Source: Haemophilus paraphrohaemolyticus
GTDB taxonomy: Bacteria; Pseudomonadota; Gammaproteobacteria; Enterobacterales; Pasteurellaceae
Reading direction: 5' to 3'
Assembly: GCF_002015045.1 (NCBI RefSeq)
Contig: NZ_MUXX01000002.1
Location: 97,256-161,255 of the forward strand
Length of the DNA: 64,000 nucleotides
Notes under the pieces: generated by a model
What the model was told of the DNA's origin: nothing
Databases searched by the model: none
Seen by the model: the letters and a program-made list of their open reading frames with translations, nothing else
Shown: positions 54,154-63,955 of the stretch, in pieces
Layout of the letters: each line of letters opens with the position of its first letter
How positions within the stretch are numbered: position 1 is the stretch's first letter
Position numbers and translations under genes: made by a program

Positions 54154-55890
54154 CTAGTTTAATAACTCCACAAAATCTCCTTGCGATTTAATCTCTGCAA
54201 ATTTTCCTTTTTGGATAATCTCTCCTTTTTTCATTACCCAAATTTCATCGCAATTCGCTAAATCTTCAACACGATGGGTGATCATCAGCGTTGTGTATTG
54301 CTGGCTTAAATGTTGCAAGGCTTCTAGCACTTGTTGTTCAGACTGCAAGTCTAAACTTGCAGTGGGTTCGTCTAACATCAATAATTCATAATCTCTTAAT
54401 AGAGCACGAGCAATAGCAATACGTTGAGCCTGCCCGCCAGAAATGCCTGCATTGCTGTCTTGCACTTGATGCTCTAAGCCTAAACGGTAAACAAACTCAT
54501 CTGCTTTAGAACGCGAAAGCGCTTGCTCTAGTGATTGTTCTGAGACTTCGCGATTACCAAGCAGAATATTCTCTTTTAATGAACCACGAATAAGTTGAGG
54601 ATTTTGCCCCACCCACGCCAACTTTGCTCGCCATTGGCTTAAGTTTAATTCACGCAGTTCAACGCCATTGATGGTAACCGAACCTTCATACGGTAAGAAG
54701 CCAAGCAGCATATTCATCAATGAGCTTTTGCCTGCCCCGCTCTGTCCAACTAAAGCGATATGCTGTTTTTCACAAATTTCGAAATTGAGTGGCTGAGTTA
54801 AGCATTTGCCTTGCACAGAAAGCACCACGCAATCTTTGGCTTGAATCACAAGCGGTTGATTTTGGAAATCTTTTTGTAAAACTTGGTGAGATAACACCTC
54901 TTCATTTAAAAAGGTTTCTATATTGTCCGCTGCCGCAATAGCCGCCGCTTTATCGTGATAGAACACGCCCAATTCGCGAAGCGGCTGATAAAACTCTGGT
55001 GCGAGCATCAAGCAGAAAAAGCCCGTAAATAACCCAACGGCAACGCCATAACCACCAAAATCTAATTCGCCTAAGAAGGTAAAGCCAAAGTAAACCGCCA
55101 TTACCGCAATCGAAATTGCCGTAAAAAATTCAAGCACAGCCGAAGAAAGAAACGCCATTTTCAACACATCCATGGTGCTCAAACGGAACTCTTCCGTGCT
55201 TTGATAAATTTGCTCAGTCTGCTTTTTCGCTTGCCCAAATAGACGGATGGTTTCTAATCCGCGAAGTTTATCTAAAAATTGACCGCTCATTCGTGAGAGA
55301 ACGCCAATATTGCGTTGGTTGGCTTCCACCGCTTTAATTCCCGCTAATGCCATAAAAATAGGGAGCAGTGGCAGTGTTGAGAATAAAATTAAACCTGCCG
55401 CCCAGTTGATGGGAAAGACCACACAGAGGATTAAGATAGGCACAATCAACGATAAAAACTGCTGTGGCAGATAGCGAGCATAGAAATTATGCAGATTTTC
55501 AACCTGCTCCAACATCAAATTAGCCCAACTGCCTGTCGGTTTTTGCTGGAGTGACATCGGACCAACTGCTAACAGTTTTTGAATAATCTGTTGGCGCAAA
55601 TGCAATCTCAAAGTTTTCCCAGCTTTAAATCCCATTTGCTCACGTAGCCAAATCAGCACCGCTCTGGCAGTGAAGCTGCCGAATAATAACCCTATTTCAG
55701 CTATAAATTGGCTTCCTGTTTGATGTTCAATAATAATTTTATGCAACATCAAGGCAATGAGCGCCATCTGCCCCATCATAAACAAGGCACTGATTGCACC
55801 AAAGAACACATTCAGCAGCAGATATTTTTTCACAATTTTCTGCTGCTCACGTAGCCATTTTTGTAGAAGTTTTTGTCGTTCTTTTTTCAT
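54154..55890 (-). CDS. cydD: CydD, thiol exporter half-transporter (needed for cytochrome bd)
   Basis: With CydC it forms an ABC exporter of glutathione/cysteine into the periplasm, needed for assembling cytochrome bd. The 578-residue protein has six helices in the N-terminal half (NFYARYLPQQFLSLIVPILI) and an ATPase domain: Walker A ALVGQSGAGKSSLMNMLLG near 380, signature ISGGQAQRIAIARALL near 485, Walker B LLMLDEPTASLD, and H-loop MITHRVEDLANCDEIWVM. It matches CydD rather than CydC over its length. cydC is not downstream, where it usually lies. Confidence 0.92.
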   Translation of the reverse strand: MKKERQKLLQKWLREQQKIVKKYLLLNVFFGAISALFMMGQMALIALMLHKIIIEHQTGSQFIAEIGLLFGSFTARAVLIWLREQMGFKAGKTLRLHLRQQIIQKLLAVGPMSLQQKPTGSWANLMLEQVENLHNFYARYLPQQFLSLIVPILILCVVFPINWAAGLILFSTLPLLPIFMALAGIKAVEANQRNIGVLSRMSGQFLDKLRGLETIRLFGQAKKQTEQIYQSTEEFRLSTMDVLKMAFLSSAVLEFFTAISIAVMAVYFGFTFLGELDFGGYGVAVGLFTGFFCLMLAPEFYQPLRELGVFYHDKAAAIAAADNIETFLNEEVLSHQVLQKDFQNQPLVIQAKDCVVLSVQGKCLTQPLNFEICEKQHIALVGQSGAGKSSLMNMLLGFLPYEGSVTINGVELRELNLSQWRAKLAWVGQNPQLIRGSLKENILLGNREVSEQSLEQALSRSKADEFVYRLGLEHQVQDSNAGISGGQAQRIAIARALLRDYELLMLDEPTASLDLQSEQQVLEALQHLSQQYTTLMITHRVEDLANCDEIWVMKKGEIIQKGKFAEIKSQGDFVELLN

Positions 55891-55919
55891 TTATTTCTCT
55901 GTAAGTGATTGGCGTATTT

Positions 55920-58900
55920 TTAATCAAAATCAAAACGATACATTAAATCGACCGCTTGATTTACGCTGGAGACCCATTGTAAATACAATTTCGGGGCAAG
56001 ATTGTAGCGTAAAGTGAGCTCCGTTAAAGGGGCAAAAATGCCTACACCATATTTCACTCTAAATTTTGGCGTGAGGCTCGCACTCACTTCCACCTTCGTA
56101 TTATCGCCAATCCCTGCCGTGCTTACGCTTAAATCATTTAACCCAAAAGCACTGCCTACTTTGCCGACCGTTTTGCTGCTTTTTACCAAACTCATACCAA
56201 GCAAGGCTGCTGCCATTGAATTACTTGAGCTAGTATCACCGCTACTGTCTAACGAACGCCCTGTTAAGATATAAGAAAGAGCATTGTTTTGTGACATCGC
56301 AGGCTCTGAGAAGACTTTAACTTCAGGGCTATCTGCCAAGCCAACCACTTTTATACCAGCGGTAATTGAACTATCCTCCATTGCTTCTGGATTGCGGATC
56401 GCTTCAATATTCAAACTTGGCTGTGAAGGTAAGCCAGCAAAACTAATTTGCCCTTTGCGGATAAGTAAATCCTGCCCGAATGAAGCGTATCGCCCTCTGG
56501 TTAAATTTACTAGTCCATACAAACCTAAGCCCTGTTTGCCTTGACGAACCGCAATGGTCCCGTCTAGGTTAGCTTTCAAACCGTAAGCATTGAGTTTCAC
56601 ATCATCGCCGATATGAATATTGATGTTCGATTTAATCGCCATACCACTTGGCGTGGTTTGTGGAATTTGACGCTGTGCGAGCGGAATTTTTTTCTTTACG
56701 GAACCATCCATAATCACTTCATCATCACTTACGCTAACCGCACTTTCTGGCAACTCTTCCACTTCAATTCTTGCCCACGGAATATCGATGTCCCCCCCCA
56801 ACTCCAGCTCTTTGGGTGTAACCGAAACCGAAATATTCGGGCTTACTTCCACTTTCCCAATATTTGGCATACTCACTTTAAAGCGATTGGCACGAGCGTT
56901 AATCGTACTTCGCCAAGCATCCAGTTTTCGCCAATCGGCAGAGCCATCTAAATGCAGAGCACTCTCTGGCGTTTGAACCACCCCCGAAAGGGTAGAACTC
57001 GCGCCATGGAAATTCATTGCCAAGCGTCCATCGGTAATATCAAACGGCATTGAAACCGATTTTGCACGTAAATTGCTCAAGCCCAACTGCCCATGTAATT
57101 GTGGTGCAAGAACATTTCCGCCGATCGTCAATTTCGCATTGATATTGCCATCGACTGATTCTCCGCCCGTTAATAACGGTTTGATTAAACGAAGCGAAAG
57201 CTGATCAATCTCAATTTGTCCAGATAATGTTCGTGACTTGGTAATGTCTTTCATCACTAAATCTGTTGCTAATCGCCCATTATTTTCAATTCGTAAATCT
57301 GTTTTTAGGCTCAGATTATTATCTGCCAAATGAGCGTTGATTCTAAGTGGGCTCGCAGTAATCGGGAACGTTTTACCCTCCGATAAAGTTTGCGTAAATT
57401 TTAAGCTATGTGAATTAATCTCTAAATTTACTTGAGGTGCTCTGTTTTTAAACCACGCTGCATCGCCTTTTGCCGAAAGAATGCCCGATAATTGCGTGCT
57501 ATTATCTAAATAAGTTTTTAGCATCGCTAAATCTAATCGTTTGATCTCAAACGGAATTTTGCCTTCTTGCCCCGCATTAAAGGTTTGCGGGAAACAGAGT
57601 TCTGCGTGCGAATTTAGCCAGCAATGAGACGACACTTGGGCATTAATTTTCTGATTGTTGTAATTCACATCCACCGCTTGGTTGGTTCTAAATTTGCCTA
57701 GCTCTCGGTTTTCAATTGTCAATTTACTGATTTGCCCATTCCACACTTGTTGCAAGCGGTCAAATTTGCCAGAAAGTTGCAAATTAGCCGAGATTGGGTC
57801 ACCTTTTGCGTTGAACGTGAGACTATGTTGTGCTTCTGATCCTTTTGCATTGAGATCCGCTTTTTCGACTTTAATTTCGCCATAGGCAAATTTTTGCAGC
57901 ATTAATGCTACATCCCCTTGAATGGTTTTCTCGGTCGTGACTTTCCCTTTCGCCGTTAAATGTTGTAAATTAAGATCATCATACGCCACATTATTGGCAG
58001 TTAGATCGAGCACTAAGTTTGGCTCGCTCACTTTACCCGAAAGCGTTATATCACCTTTGATACCCGCTTTTAAACGTGGCACTAAACCTTGTAAATTAGG
58101 GGCGTTTAGATTAGCGGTAAAGTTTGAATTATCACCCAACACGCCTTGCATTGCGATGCGATTTTCGCCATAAATCAAGGTTGCATTTGGTACGTTCAAC
58201 AAGGTTTGATGATCTGACTTCAATTGCCCTTGAAGTTGAAACGAGCGTTGTGAAAGCGTGCCTTTGATATCCATTTTAGGCACATCAACCGCCCACTCTC
58301 CACTCTCTTTTCCGCGAGCGGCATAGCCGTTATTTTCAAGCTCGCCACTTAACACCGCAGCCCAATCTGGTGCGAGCGATTTTGTATTGATATTGTTGAG
58401 CTTCAATTTGCTTTGCCATTCAACGCCATCATGCCAATCAACCAAGCCTGAAAGCTGAGCTTTACCGTCTAGAGCGGTTAAATTTAGGTTATCAATGGCA
58501 AAATGAGTAATAGTGCCATTGCCTTTTAAATCCACGCTTGTAGCGGGAATATTCATTCCCTTCGCATTGCCTGAAAGCCTGAGTTGATAATGGCTCATAT
58601 CGCCTTGTAAATTCAAGGCAACATTATTTAATTTCAGCGGATCATTCTTGTCCAGCGTAATGGCATAGCTTGCCGACGGGCTGTTTAGGTTAAGATTAAA
58701 CGGATTTTTCTCTGTGGCTAACGCAATATCGCCCGATAATTCGGCTTGAATTGCTCCCGTCGTTTTTACATTTAATAACGTTTTTTGGAAAAGATCACCA
58801 GAAAGTGCAACATCCGCATTATTTACAGGAATTACCGATGAGAAGTTTTGTAAACCTTCCGCGTGCAGTTGCAAATCAAGCGGATAATCCCCATTTAGCA

Positions 58901-59849
58901 TCAGCTGCCCTTGTGCGGAAAGATTGCCTTGCTGACTTTTCAGATTTAAACGGCTAATTTCAATTGTTTGGTGATCTGCTTTTGCAGCTAAGATTGCTTG
59001 ATCCAAATTAAAAATCTGGCTTGGTTTCTCATCTGGGGTTAATGGCTTTTGAGTGATGTTGATATTGGCTAAATTCAGCTGCTCAATATTAAAATCAAGT
59101 GGCAAAATAAGAGGTTGTTTTTTGGTTAAAAATGGTGAATTTAGCGTTTTCTGAATGGCTGCCCAATCAATCGGCTCTTTTGCAGATTGTTCTTTAGATT
59201 GGACCGCTTGTTTCGCCTCAACATCCTCCGCTTTCATTGGAGCAAGCGAAATCGCCAAGCCATTTAACTCGGTTGGGAAAAGGGTAACAGAGCGCCCTTT
59301 ACCTTGAATGCCCGACTGAAAATGATCGAGTTGAATATCTAACGCATCCACTTTCACGCTGATGTTATCCAACGCAATCTTTTTTGCGGTAATCCCAAGC
59401 GGTAGGTTAAGTTCGGTAAAAGGCTCGCTTTCTTCTTGAGGTTGAGATGGCGGAAGTTTGCTCGTATCAATCGCAACTTGCATATCTTTCAAGCTCAAGT
59501 TTTCAAGGCAAGCGTCATATTTCCACAAGCAAGAAAAATCGAAATGTAACTGTGCCAAGCCAGCAGAAACATCCACGCCAGCCATTTTGTATTGGGTATT
59601 GGTAAGCGTTAATCCCTCTTGCAAGCTGCCTTCAACCTGCTCAATGGAAAACCCATCTAATAAGCGATCAGCCAAATGAATGACCGAACGTTGCCCGTAA
59701 CCTGTGGCAAGATAGCCCATTACACCAACAAAAAGTAGCGGAATCCCGCACAGCATCCAACGCACAAACTTGCCTTTGAGTTTTGGTTTTATTTCTGAAA
59801 ATTGCTTTTCTGTTTCGCTCGATTTTTCTGTGATTTCTTGTTCTTGCAT
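55920..59849 (-). CDS. tamB: TamB, translocation and assembly module inner-membrane subunit
   Basis: A long periplasm-spanning protein working with TamA in outer-membrane protein insertion and, as an AsmA-like protein, probably phospholipid transport. The 1309-residue product has one N-terminal membrane helix (FVRWMLCGIPLLFVGVMGYL near 29-48), many beta-rich repeats (LNLQGDMSHYQLRLSG and similar), and the C-terminal DUF490 domain with RKGQISFAGLPSQPSLNIEA and ALSYILTGRSLDSSGD. It ends YRFDFD, an aromatic-rich tail. It starts 1 bp after the tamA stop region, so the two are coupled. Confidence 0.95.
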   Translation of the reverse strand: MQEQEITEKSSETEKQFSEIKPKLKGKFVRWMLCGIPLLFVGVMGYLATGYGQRSVIHLADRLLDGFSIEQVEGSLQEGLTLTNTQYKMAGVDVSAGLAQLHFDFSCLWKYDACLENLSLKDMQVAIDTSKLPPSQPQEESEPFTELNLPLGITAKKIALDNISVKVDALDIQLDHFQSGIQGKGRSVTLFPTELNGLAISLAPMKAEDVEAKQAVQSKEQSAKEPIDWAAIQKTLNSPFLTKKQPLILPLDFNIEQLNLANINITQKPLTPDEKPSQIFNLDQAILAAKADHQTIEISRLNLKSQQGNLSAQGQLMLNGDYPLDLQLHAEGLQNFSSVIPVNNADVALSGDLFQKTLLNVKTTGAIQAELSGDIALATEKNPFNLNLNSPSASYAITLDKNDPLKLNNVALNLQGDMSHYQLRLSGNAKGMNIPATSVDLKGNGTITHFAIDNLNLTALDGKAQLSGLVDWHDGVEWQSKLKLNNINTKSLAPDWAAVLSGELENNGYAARGKESGEWAVDVPKMDIKGTLSQRSFQLQGQLKSDHQTLLNVPNATLIYGENRIAMQGVLGDNSNFTANLNAPNLQGLVPRLKAGIKGDITLSGKVSEPNLVLDLTANNVAYDDLNLQHLTAKGKVTTEKTIQGDVALMLQKFAYGEIKVEKADLNAKGSEAQHSLTFNAKGDPISANLQLSGKFDRLQQVWNGQISKLTIENRELGKFRTNQAVDVNYNNQKINAQVSSHCWLNSHAELCFPQTFNAGQEGKIPFEIKRLDLAMLKTYLDNSTQLSGILSAKGDAAWFKNRAPQVNLEINSHSLKFTQTLSEGKTFPITASPLRINAHLADNNLSLKTDLRIENNGRLATDLVMKDITKSRTLSGQIEIDQLSLRLIKPLLTGGESVDGNINAKLTIGGNVLAPQLHGQLGLSNLRAKSVSMPFDITDGRLAMNFHGASSTLSGVVQTPESALHLDGSADWRKLDAWRSTINARANRFKVSMPNIGKVEVSPNISVSVTPKELELGGDIDIPWARIEVEELPESAVSVSDDEVIMDGSVKKKIPLAQRQIPQTTPSGMAIKSNINIHIGDDVKLNAYGLKANLDGTIAVRQGKQGLGLYGLVNLTRGRYASFGQDLLIRKGQISFAGLPSQPSLNIEAIRNPEAMEDSSITAGIKVVGLADSPEVKVFSEPAMSQNNALSYILTGRSLDSSGDTSSSNSMAAALLGMSLVKSSKTVGKVGSAFGLNDLSVSTAGIGDNTKVEVSASLTPKFRVKYGVGIFAPLTELTLRYNLAPKLYLQWVSSVNQAVDLMYRFDFD

Positions 59850-59850
59850 A

Positions 59851-61659
59851 CTAAAGTTCTGAACCTAATCCGATATAAATTTGCACGCCTTTTTCATTGC
59901 TTGGCGATTTTACAGGTGTTGCGACATCAAGTTTGATGGAACCAATGGGGGATGCCCAACGCACACCAATGCCCGCCCCTGCGTGTAAATCTTTGCTGTT
60001 GAATTTGTCAGACGCTAATCCCGTATCATAAAAAGCGGCTGCCCACCAATCTGGGTAAACTTGATATTGATATTCCACCGAACCTGTGGCTAAGCGCGAA
60101 CCGCCGAGCCGTTTTCCGTTATGGGGATCGCGCGGTGAAATATCTTTGTAGCCAAAGCCTCGCACGCTCATATCGCCCCCAGCAAAATAGCGTAACGCAG
60201 GCGGGATTCGCTCAAATTCTTTGGTGTGAATACTGCCCACTTCGCCACGCAATACAAAGCGGTGGTTTTTAAAGTAGGTTCGAATCCAAGCGGTAGACAG
60301 TTTCCAACTATAAAAATTAACATCCGACGTCAGATCTTTCGCCCCCCAGTTCACCGTTAATTTTTGCGTATCGCCCCACAATGGGAAACGACGTCCATCT
60401 GAACGGGTGCGATTTAATGATGCTGTTGGGTAAATCAGCAGCGTTTTATGCGAAATATCTGCTTGCGTAAAGGAATCGTAACGAGCTTTCACGCCAGCCG
60501 AAAACGACCAGCCTGTTTCGCGTGTCCAAAACCGCATTAAGCCCAAGGTTGCCGCGGTTGATTTGGTATCATTTTGATCTTCACGCTCAATTCCGCCAGA
60601 CACTTGGTAATAATAATGAATTGGGTTTGCTCGCACAGGAATGTTATAGCCAAATTCTGCAGTCTGTTCAGGGCGAGAAATGTAAGTGCGGGATTCAAAA
60701 CTATGCCCGCGACTGTTAATCCAAGGTTTCTTCCAGTTAAATTGCAAACGTGGACCCACATCGGTTGCAAAGCCTAAACCAACTTCCATCTCATTACGTT
60801 TACGAGGCTGAAAGAGTACATTGAGATCCACTGTTTTCTGCTCTTCATTTAACTTTGGTTCAACCAACACGGAAGAGAACCAATTGCTTGATGTATAATC
60901 TGAAGTCAGCGTGGTTAAATCGTTCCCGTTGTATGGCTTGCCCGTATGGATTTTAAGAATATTCCGCAAATAATCTTCACGAATTTGGTTATCGGTAAAT
61001 TCGATTTCTCCATAACGATAACGCTCACCGCTGTCATAGCCTAATCGCCAATCGGCGGAATGCTCACTTGGATACACCTCAAGACGATGATAGAGCCAAT
61101 GCCCATCAAAATAGCCTTTTTTGAAGGCAAGCCCTTCTAAGCTACTTTTGAAATTATCATAAACGCGATGATATAAAGTCGCCCCTTTTTTCGGCACGGT
61201 GGTGAGCAGATGTTCAAAATCCGGATCGGTTTTCGCCTCGCCAATAATTTGTACATCCGTTTCATCAATTTTGATGGTTTCTTTATCCAGCTCAACATTT
61301 AACACCAAGATCGGCTTTTTGCCCTTGCGCGGTTCTAACACAAACTGATATTTTGTGTTGTAAAAACCTTTCGCGCGCAAACCTTTATCGACCGCATTTT
61401 TGACTAAATATTGGTAACGCTCGGAACCATCGGCATATTCGGGTGCAATTTGCGATAAAAAAATCTGCACGTTTGCCCAAGCATCTTTATCTCTGCTTGC
61501 AATGCCTCTGACCTCTAAATCAACTTGAGCTTGTTCGCTATTTTCTGAAGGCTCAGAAGCAGTCGAGTTTTCTTCCTCTTTTGCGATTTCTTCTGCATAG
61601 CTCAATGAAGAGATTGCTATCAGGCAACAAAGTGTTAAAAAACGAAATTTAAAATGCAC
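59851..61659 (-). CDS. tamA: TamA, Omp85-family outer-membrane protein
   Basis: Outer-membrane barrel of the TAM complex, partner of TamB. The 602-residue protein has a signal peptide (HFKFRFLTLCCLIAISSLS, cleaved near YA-EE), POTRA domains in the first half, and a C-terminal beta barrel with the Omp85 lid-lock motif in GGDMSVRGFGYKD near 500. I chose GTG at 61659 because AAGGAA stands in front and the signal peptide starts there; the ATG-containing frame further up is read from a dispersed repeat. The Pasteurellaceae proteins have an acidic linker (EEENSTASEPSENSEQ) after the signal peptide. Confidence 0.93.
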   Translation of the reverse strand: MHFKFRFLTLCCLIAISSLSYAEEIAKEEENSTASEPSENSEQAQVDLEVRGIASRDKDAWANVQIFLSQIAPEYADGSERYQYLVKNAVDKGLRAKGFYNTKYQFVLEPRKGKKPILVLNVELDKETIKIDETDVQIIGEAKTDPDFEHLLTTVPKKGATLYHRVYDNFKSSLEGLAFKKGYFDGHWLYHRLEVYPSEHSADWRLGYDSGERYRYGEIEFTDNQIREDYLRNILKIHTGKPYNGNDLTTLTSDYTSSNWFSSVLVEPKLNEEQKTVDLNVLFQPRKRNEMEVGLGFATDVGPRLQFNWKKPWINSRGHSFESRTYISRPEQTAEFGYNIPVRANPIHYYYQVSGGIEREDQNDTKSTAATLGLMRFWTRETGWSFSAGVKARYDSFTQADISHKTLLIYPTASLNRTRSDGRRFPLWGDTQKLTVNWGAKDLTSDVNFYSWKLSTAWIRTYFKNHRFVLRGEVGSIHTKEFERIPPALRYFAGGDMSVRGFGYKDISPRDPHNGKRLGGSRLATGSVEYQYQVYPDWWAAAFYDTGLASDKFNSKDLHAGAGIGVRWASPIGSIKLDVATPVKSPSNEKGVQIYIGLGSEL

Positions 61660-61678
61660 GTTATTTCCTTGGAAATCA

Positions 61679-61797
61679 CCTAGGGCTACACGCCCTAGGT
61701 TAGTTATAGATATGTCTCTACGAGACACTAATCATTTAGTCATTCCAGCCCTATAAGGGCTGATTCATGAGTAACCTAGGGCGAGAGCCCTAAGATG
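61679..61797. repeat. Structured dispersed repeat, family 1, copy 2 (envC-tamA)
   Basis: CTAGGGCTACACGCCCTAGG, then CCAGCCCTATAAGGGCTGAT, then ACCTAGGGCGAGAGCCCTAAG: three hairpins in the same order and orientation as 14507-14653. It lies between the envC stop and the tamA GTG, about 20 bp from each, as copy 1 lies between dnaX and yadG. Confidence 0.75.
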
Positions 61798-61815
61798 ATA
61801 CTGACAGTGATAAAT

Positions 61816-62991
61816 TTATCTCACCAATCTCAACGGATTCACCGCTACACCTGCTCGAGTAATACCAAAATAAAGCGCGGGGCTACTTCGACCGCCAGAG
61901 TTCCCCACAGTTGCAATCGTTTGACCTGCGGAAACGCGAGCACCTTCTTTCACAAAAATACTTTGAGCATAACCATAAACGGATAAATCCTCTCGACCGT
62001 GGCTGATTACTACCACATTGCCGTAGCCTTGTAGCCAGCCAGCCACCATCACTTTGCCACCAGCAATAGTTCGAATTGGTGTGCCTGCACTGGCTGAAAT
62101 CACGACACCATTCCAACCATTACCAAAGTTAGTTACGACTTTACCAGAAACTGGCATCGAATATTTGCTTGAATCTAAACCGCTACCCGCTCGCACTTGC
62201 TGCTTCTCACTTTCCGTCGCTTTGCGGTTCTCTTCTCGGCTTTTCTTCGCATCTAACTGAGCAATATCACGTTTTTCTTGCTCTTCAGCTTGGCGCGTTG
62301 CTGCCACCAATTTTTGTTGAAGAGCAGCAGCATTCGCTCTTAATTCTTCCAATTGGCTTTGGTCTTTTTCAAGTGTTTTATCAATTGCCTTTAATGTATT
62401 TTCTCTCTCACGCTGCACTTTTTTTAAGTCTTGCTCTTGCTTCTTTTGGGTCGAAAGTTGCGTTTGGTGCCCTTTCTGTTGTCCTTTTAGTTCATCGCGA
62501 CGTGCTTTTAGTTCCTTTTGAGTATGGCGTAAATCATTAATTAAATCAATGCGAACTTGATTGATGTGTTCATAGTAAGCGGTCATTCTGTCTGCATGTT
62601 TTGCAGAATCGGACATCAGCCTTTCAAGCACAGAAGGATGAATACCCGAACGGTACGCCGAATCCAACTGATCTTTTAATCGCTCTTTTTGCTCTTTTTC
62701 TTGCTGTTCTAACCGCTGGATCTCTTGTTCAGTGCGTTTAATTGAAGCCCGAATATCCGCCAATGAACTCTCGGTATCTTTTAGTTTGGTAAAGACTTGC
62801 CCCATTTCCACTTCTTGCTGTTTAAGTGTAGCTTGCAACGCATTACGTTTTTGGCGGCTTTCATTGATTTTACTTTTCTGTTTTTCGATTTTTTGATTGA
62901 TTTCAGAAAGCTGATTGGCGTGACTTATCGCAATTAGGCTATTTAAACCAAATAAGCTAAATATGAGAACGAAAAGGTAGCGAATTTTCAC
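61816..62991 (-). CDS. envC: EnvC, murein hydrolase activator (degenerate LytM)
   Basis: A septal periplasmic factor that activates the AmiA/AmiB amidases for cell separation. The 391-residue protein has a signal peptide (MKIRYLFVLIFSLFGLNSL, cleaved near SHA-NQ), a long coiled coil from about 25 to 255 (rich in Q, K, E), and a C-terminal LytM domain. In that domain the usual HxH zinc pair is changed (SPALYFGITRAG has Tyr where His is expected), so it is not a peptidase itself, as in E. coli EnvC. gpmA is divergent on its upstream side. Confidence 0.93.
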   Translation of the reverse strand: MKIRYLFVLIFSLFGLNSLIAISHANQLSEINQKIEKQKSKINESRQKRNALQATLKQQEVEMGQVFTKLKDTESSLADIRASIKRTEQEIQRLEQQEKEQKERLKDQLDSAYRSGIHPSVLERLMSDSAKHADRMTAYYEHINQVRIDLINDLRHTQKELKARRDELKGQQKGHQTQLSTQKKQEQDLKKVQRERENTLKAIDKTLEKDQSQLEELRANAAALQQKLVAATRQAEEQEKRDIAQLDAKKSREENRKATESEKQQVRAGSGLDSSKYSMPVSGKVVTNFGNGWNGVVISASAGTPIRTIAGGKVMVAGWLQGYGNVVVISHGREDLSVYGYAQSIFVKEGARVSAGQTIATVGNSGGRSSPALYFGITRAGVAVNPLRLVR

Positions 62992-63175
62992 AAAAATTCC
63001 TTAAGCAAGCAGATATAAATGTTGCCTATTCTAGTGAAATTTTTGAGGAAAATCAGCTTTTCTACGACTTTTTACACGCTTTTACAAAAAGAAAGCGCTT
63101 TACCCTTTAAAAATCAGGGATTTTTTGCTATAAATACTGAGTTTTCATAATCAACTCAACTTAATAGGAGCTCCT

Positions 63176-63859
63176 ATGGAATTAGTATTTATTCGTCACG
63201 GTTTTAGTGAATGGAATGCTAAAAACTTATTTACAGGTTGGCGTGATGTTAATTTAACAGAACGTGGTATCGAAGAAGCAAAAGCCGCGGGTAAAAAATT
63301 ATTAGACGCTGGTTACGAATTCGACATCGCATTCACTTCTGTATTAACGCGCGCAATCAAAACTTGTAACATCGTATTAGAAGAATCTAACCAATTATGG
63401 ATTCCTCAAGTGAAAAACTGGCGTTTAAACGAACGTCACTACGGTGCATTACAAGGCTTAGACAAAAAAGCAACAGCAGAACAATATGGCGATGAGCAAG
63501 TTCACATATGGCGTCGTTCTTACGACATCTCCCCTCCTGATTTAGATCCGCAAGACCCAAATTCCGCACACAACGACCGTCGTTACGCACACTTACCAAA
63601 AGATGTGATTCCAAACGCAGAAAACTTAAAAATCACATTAGAACGTGTTTTACCCTTCTGGGAAGACCAAATCGCACCAGCATTATTATCTGGTAAACGT
63701 GTGCTTGTAACAGCTCACGGTAATTCATTACGTGCGTTAGCAAAACACATTATCGGTATTTCTGATGCTGAAATTATGGATTTCGAAATTCCAACGGGTC
63801 AGCCATTAGTATTAAAATTAGATGACAAATTAAACTTTGTAGAGAAATTCTATCTATAA
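63176..63859 (+). CDS. gpmA: GpmA, 2,3-bisphosphoglycerate-dependent phosphoglycerate mutase
   Basis: Interconverts 3- and 2-phosphoglycerate in glycolysis. The 227-residue protein has the histidine phosphatase motif [18 protein letters not shown] near 5-22 (His8 is phosphorylated), [10 protein letters not shown] near 60, [18 protein letters not shown] near 82-99, and [14 protein letters not shown] near 180. TAGGAG precedes the ATG. The 5' part uses many codons of highly expressed Pasteurellaceae genes (TTA, GAA, AAA, CGT). Confidence 0.97.
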   Translation: MELVFIRHGFSEWNAKNLFTGWRDVNLTERGIEEAKAAGKKLLDAGYEFDIAFTSVLTRAIKTCNIVLEESNQLWIPQVKNWRLNERHYGALQGLDKKATAEQYGDEQVHIWRRSYDISPPDLDPQDPNSAHNDRRYAHLPKDVIPNAENLKITLERVLPFWEDQIAPALLSGKRVLVTAHGNSLRALAKHIIGISDAEIMDFEIPTGQPLVLKLDDKLNFVEKFYL

Positions 63860-63897
63860 GTTAAAAACTAATTGAATAGAAAGCTTAAAATAAAAAT

Positions 63898-63955
63898 AAT
63901 CTGCACTCTAAAAGTTGGATTAAACATCCACTGATTAAAGTGTAGATTTTTTGAT
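63898..63955 (+). terminator. Terminator after gpmA; repeat-like, copy 2
   Basis: AATCTGCACTCTA (63898-63910) pairs with TAAAGTGTAGATT (63936-63948) with two wobble positions, followed by a T run; the loop holds GGAT/ATCC. It is clearly similar to 42740-42795, including the AATCTGCA, GATTAAA and AGATTTTTT words. No gene is seen in the remaining 45 bp. Confidence 0.85.
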
